From: Coleofasciculus sp. S288
Lineage (GTDB): Bacteria; Cyanobacteriota; Cyanobacteriia; Cyanobacteriales; Coleofasciculaceae
DNA: 6,002 bases
Reading direction: 5' to 3'
NCBI GenBank assembly: GCA_020216575.1
Contig: JAIUYC010000291.1
Location: 1-6,002, forward strand
Position numbers and translations under genes: made by a program
The notes under the pieces: model-generated
Seen by the model: only the letters and a program-made list of their open reading frames with translations
Database searches by the model: none
Told to the model about the DNA's origin: nothing
Part shown: one piece after another, positions 5,947 to 6,002 of the stretch
Layout: each line of letters opens with the position of its first letter
Numbering within the stretch: the first letter of the stretch is position 1

Positions 5947-6002
5947 ATGCCTCCGTCCTCGTCAGGTTCTGTTCCTGAACCAGGCTGGGCTCAGTCCTTA
6001 TT
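5947..6002 (+). CDS. N-terminal fragment of an unidentified gene, cut by the window edge
   Basis: ATG at 5947-5949 opens 18 codons, MPPSSSGSVPEPGWAQSL, still open at the window end. An in-frame TGA at 5938-5940 rules out a longer N-terminus in this frame. No Shine-Dalgarno is seen. The peptide is too short and too rich in Ser and Pro to identify. In several cyanobacteria, as I recall, lysA is followed by the membrane diadenylate cyclase gene (cdaA) and uppS, so cdaA is a positional guess; the true start could also lie beyond the window. Confidence 0.4.
   Translation, partial: MPPSSSGSVPEPGWAQSL

Overview
The window reads as chromosomal DNA from a cyanobacterium. The octamer GCGATCGC (HIP1, the palindrome over-represented in many cyanobacterial genomes) occurs at 156, 1843, 1878, 2560 and 4517, where about 0.1 copies would be expected by chance in 6 kb. 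The proteins also fit this source: a ClpC with a UVR-type middle domain, a RimI-like acetyltransferase and a long-N-terminus LysA. Degenerate 7-bp tandem repeats of the kind common in filamentous cyanobacteria are also present. The species cannot be named from this window.

Layout, left to right: (1) 1-647, minus strand, 3'-truncated gene for a divergent member of the SAM hydroxide adenosyltransferase (DUF62) family. (2) 648-737, short spacer with a strong intrinsic terminator for clpC. (3) 738-3209, minus strand, complete clpC. (4) 3210-3480, intergenic DNA with the likely clpC promoter and several inverted repeats. (5) 3481-4134, minus strand, rimI-like GNAT acetyltransferase carrying two separate heptamer-repeat tracts inside its coding frame. 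(6) 4135-4171, a 37-bp divergent spacer holding a strong Shine-Dalgarno sequence and a possible 4-codon leader ORF whose stop overlaps the first possible lysA start. (7) 4172-5596, plus strand, complete lysA. (8) 5597-5946, non-coding DNA with heptamer repeats, long-range inverted arms and a weak promoter candidate. (9) 5947-6002, plus strand, the first 18 codons of a further gene cut by the window edge.

The genes are mostly core housekeeping functions rather than one pathway: regulated proteolysis (ClpC), protein N-terminal acetylation (RimI-like) and the last step of lysine synthesis (LysA). I see no mobile element with a transposase, no CRISPR array, no RNA gene and no defence cassette. 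The most interesting points are the DUF62-like protein whose expected catalytic residues are replaced, the heptamer tracts that appear to have changed the RimI protein, and the leader-ORF arrangement in front of lysA. I found no convincing new multi-gene system.
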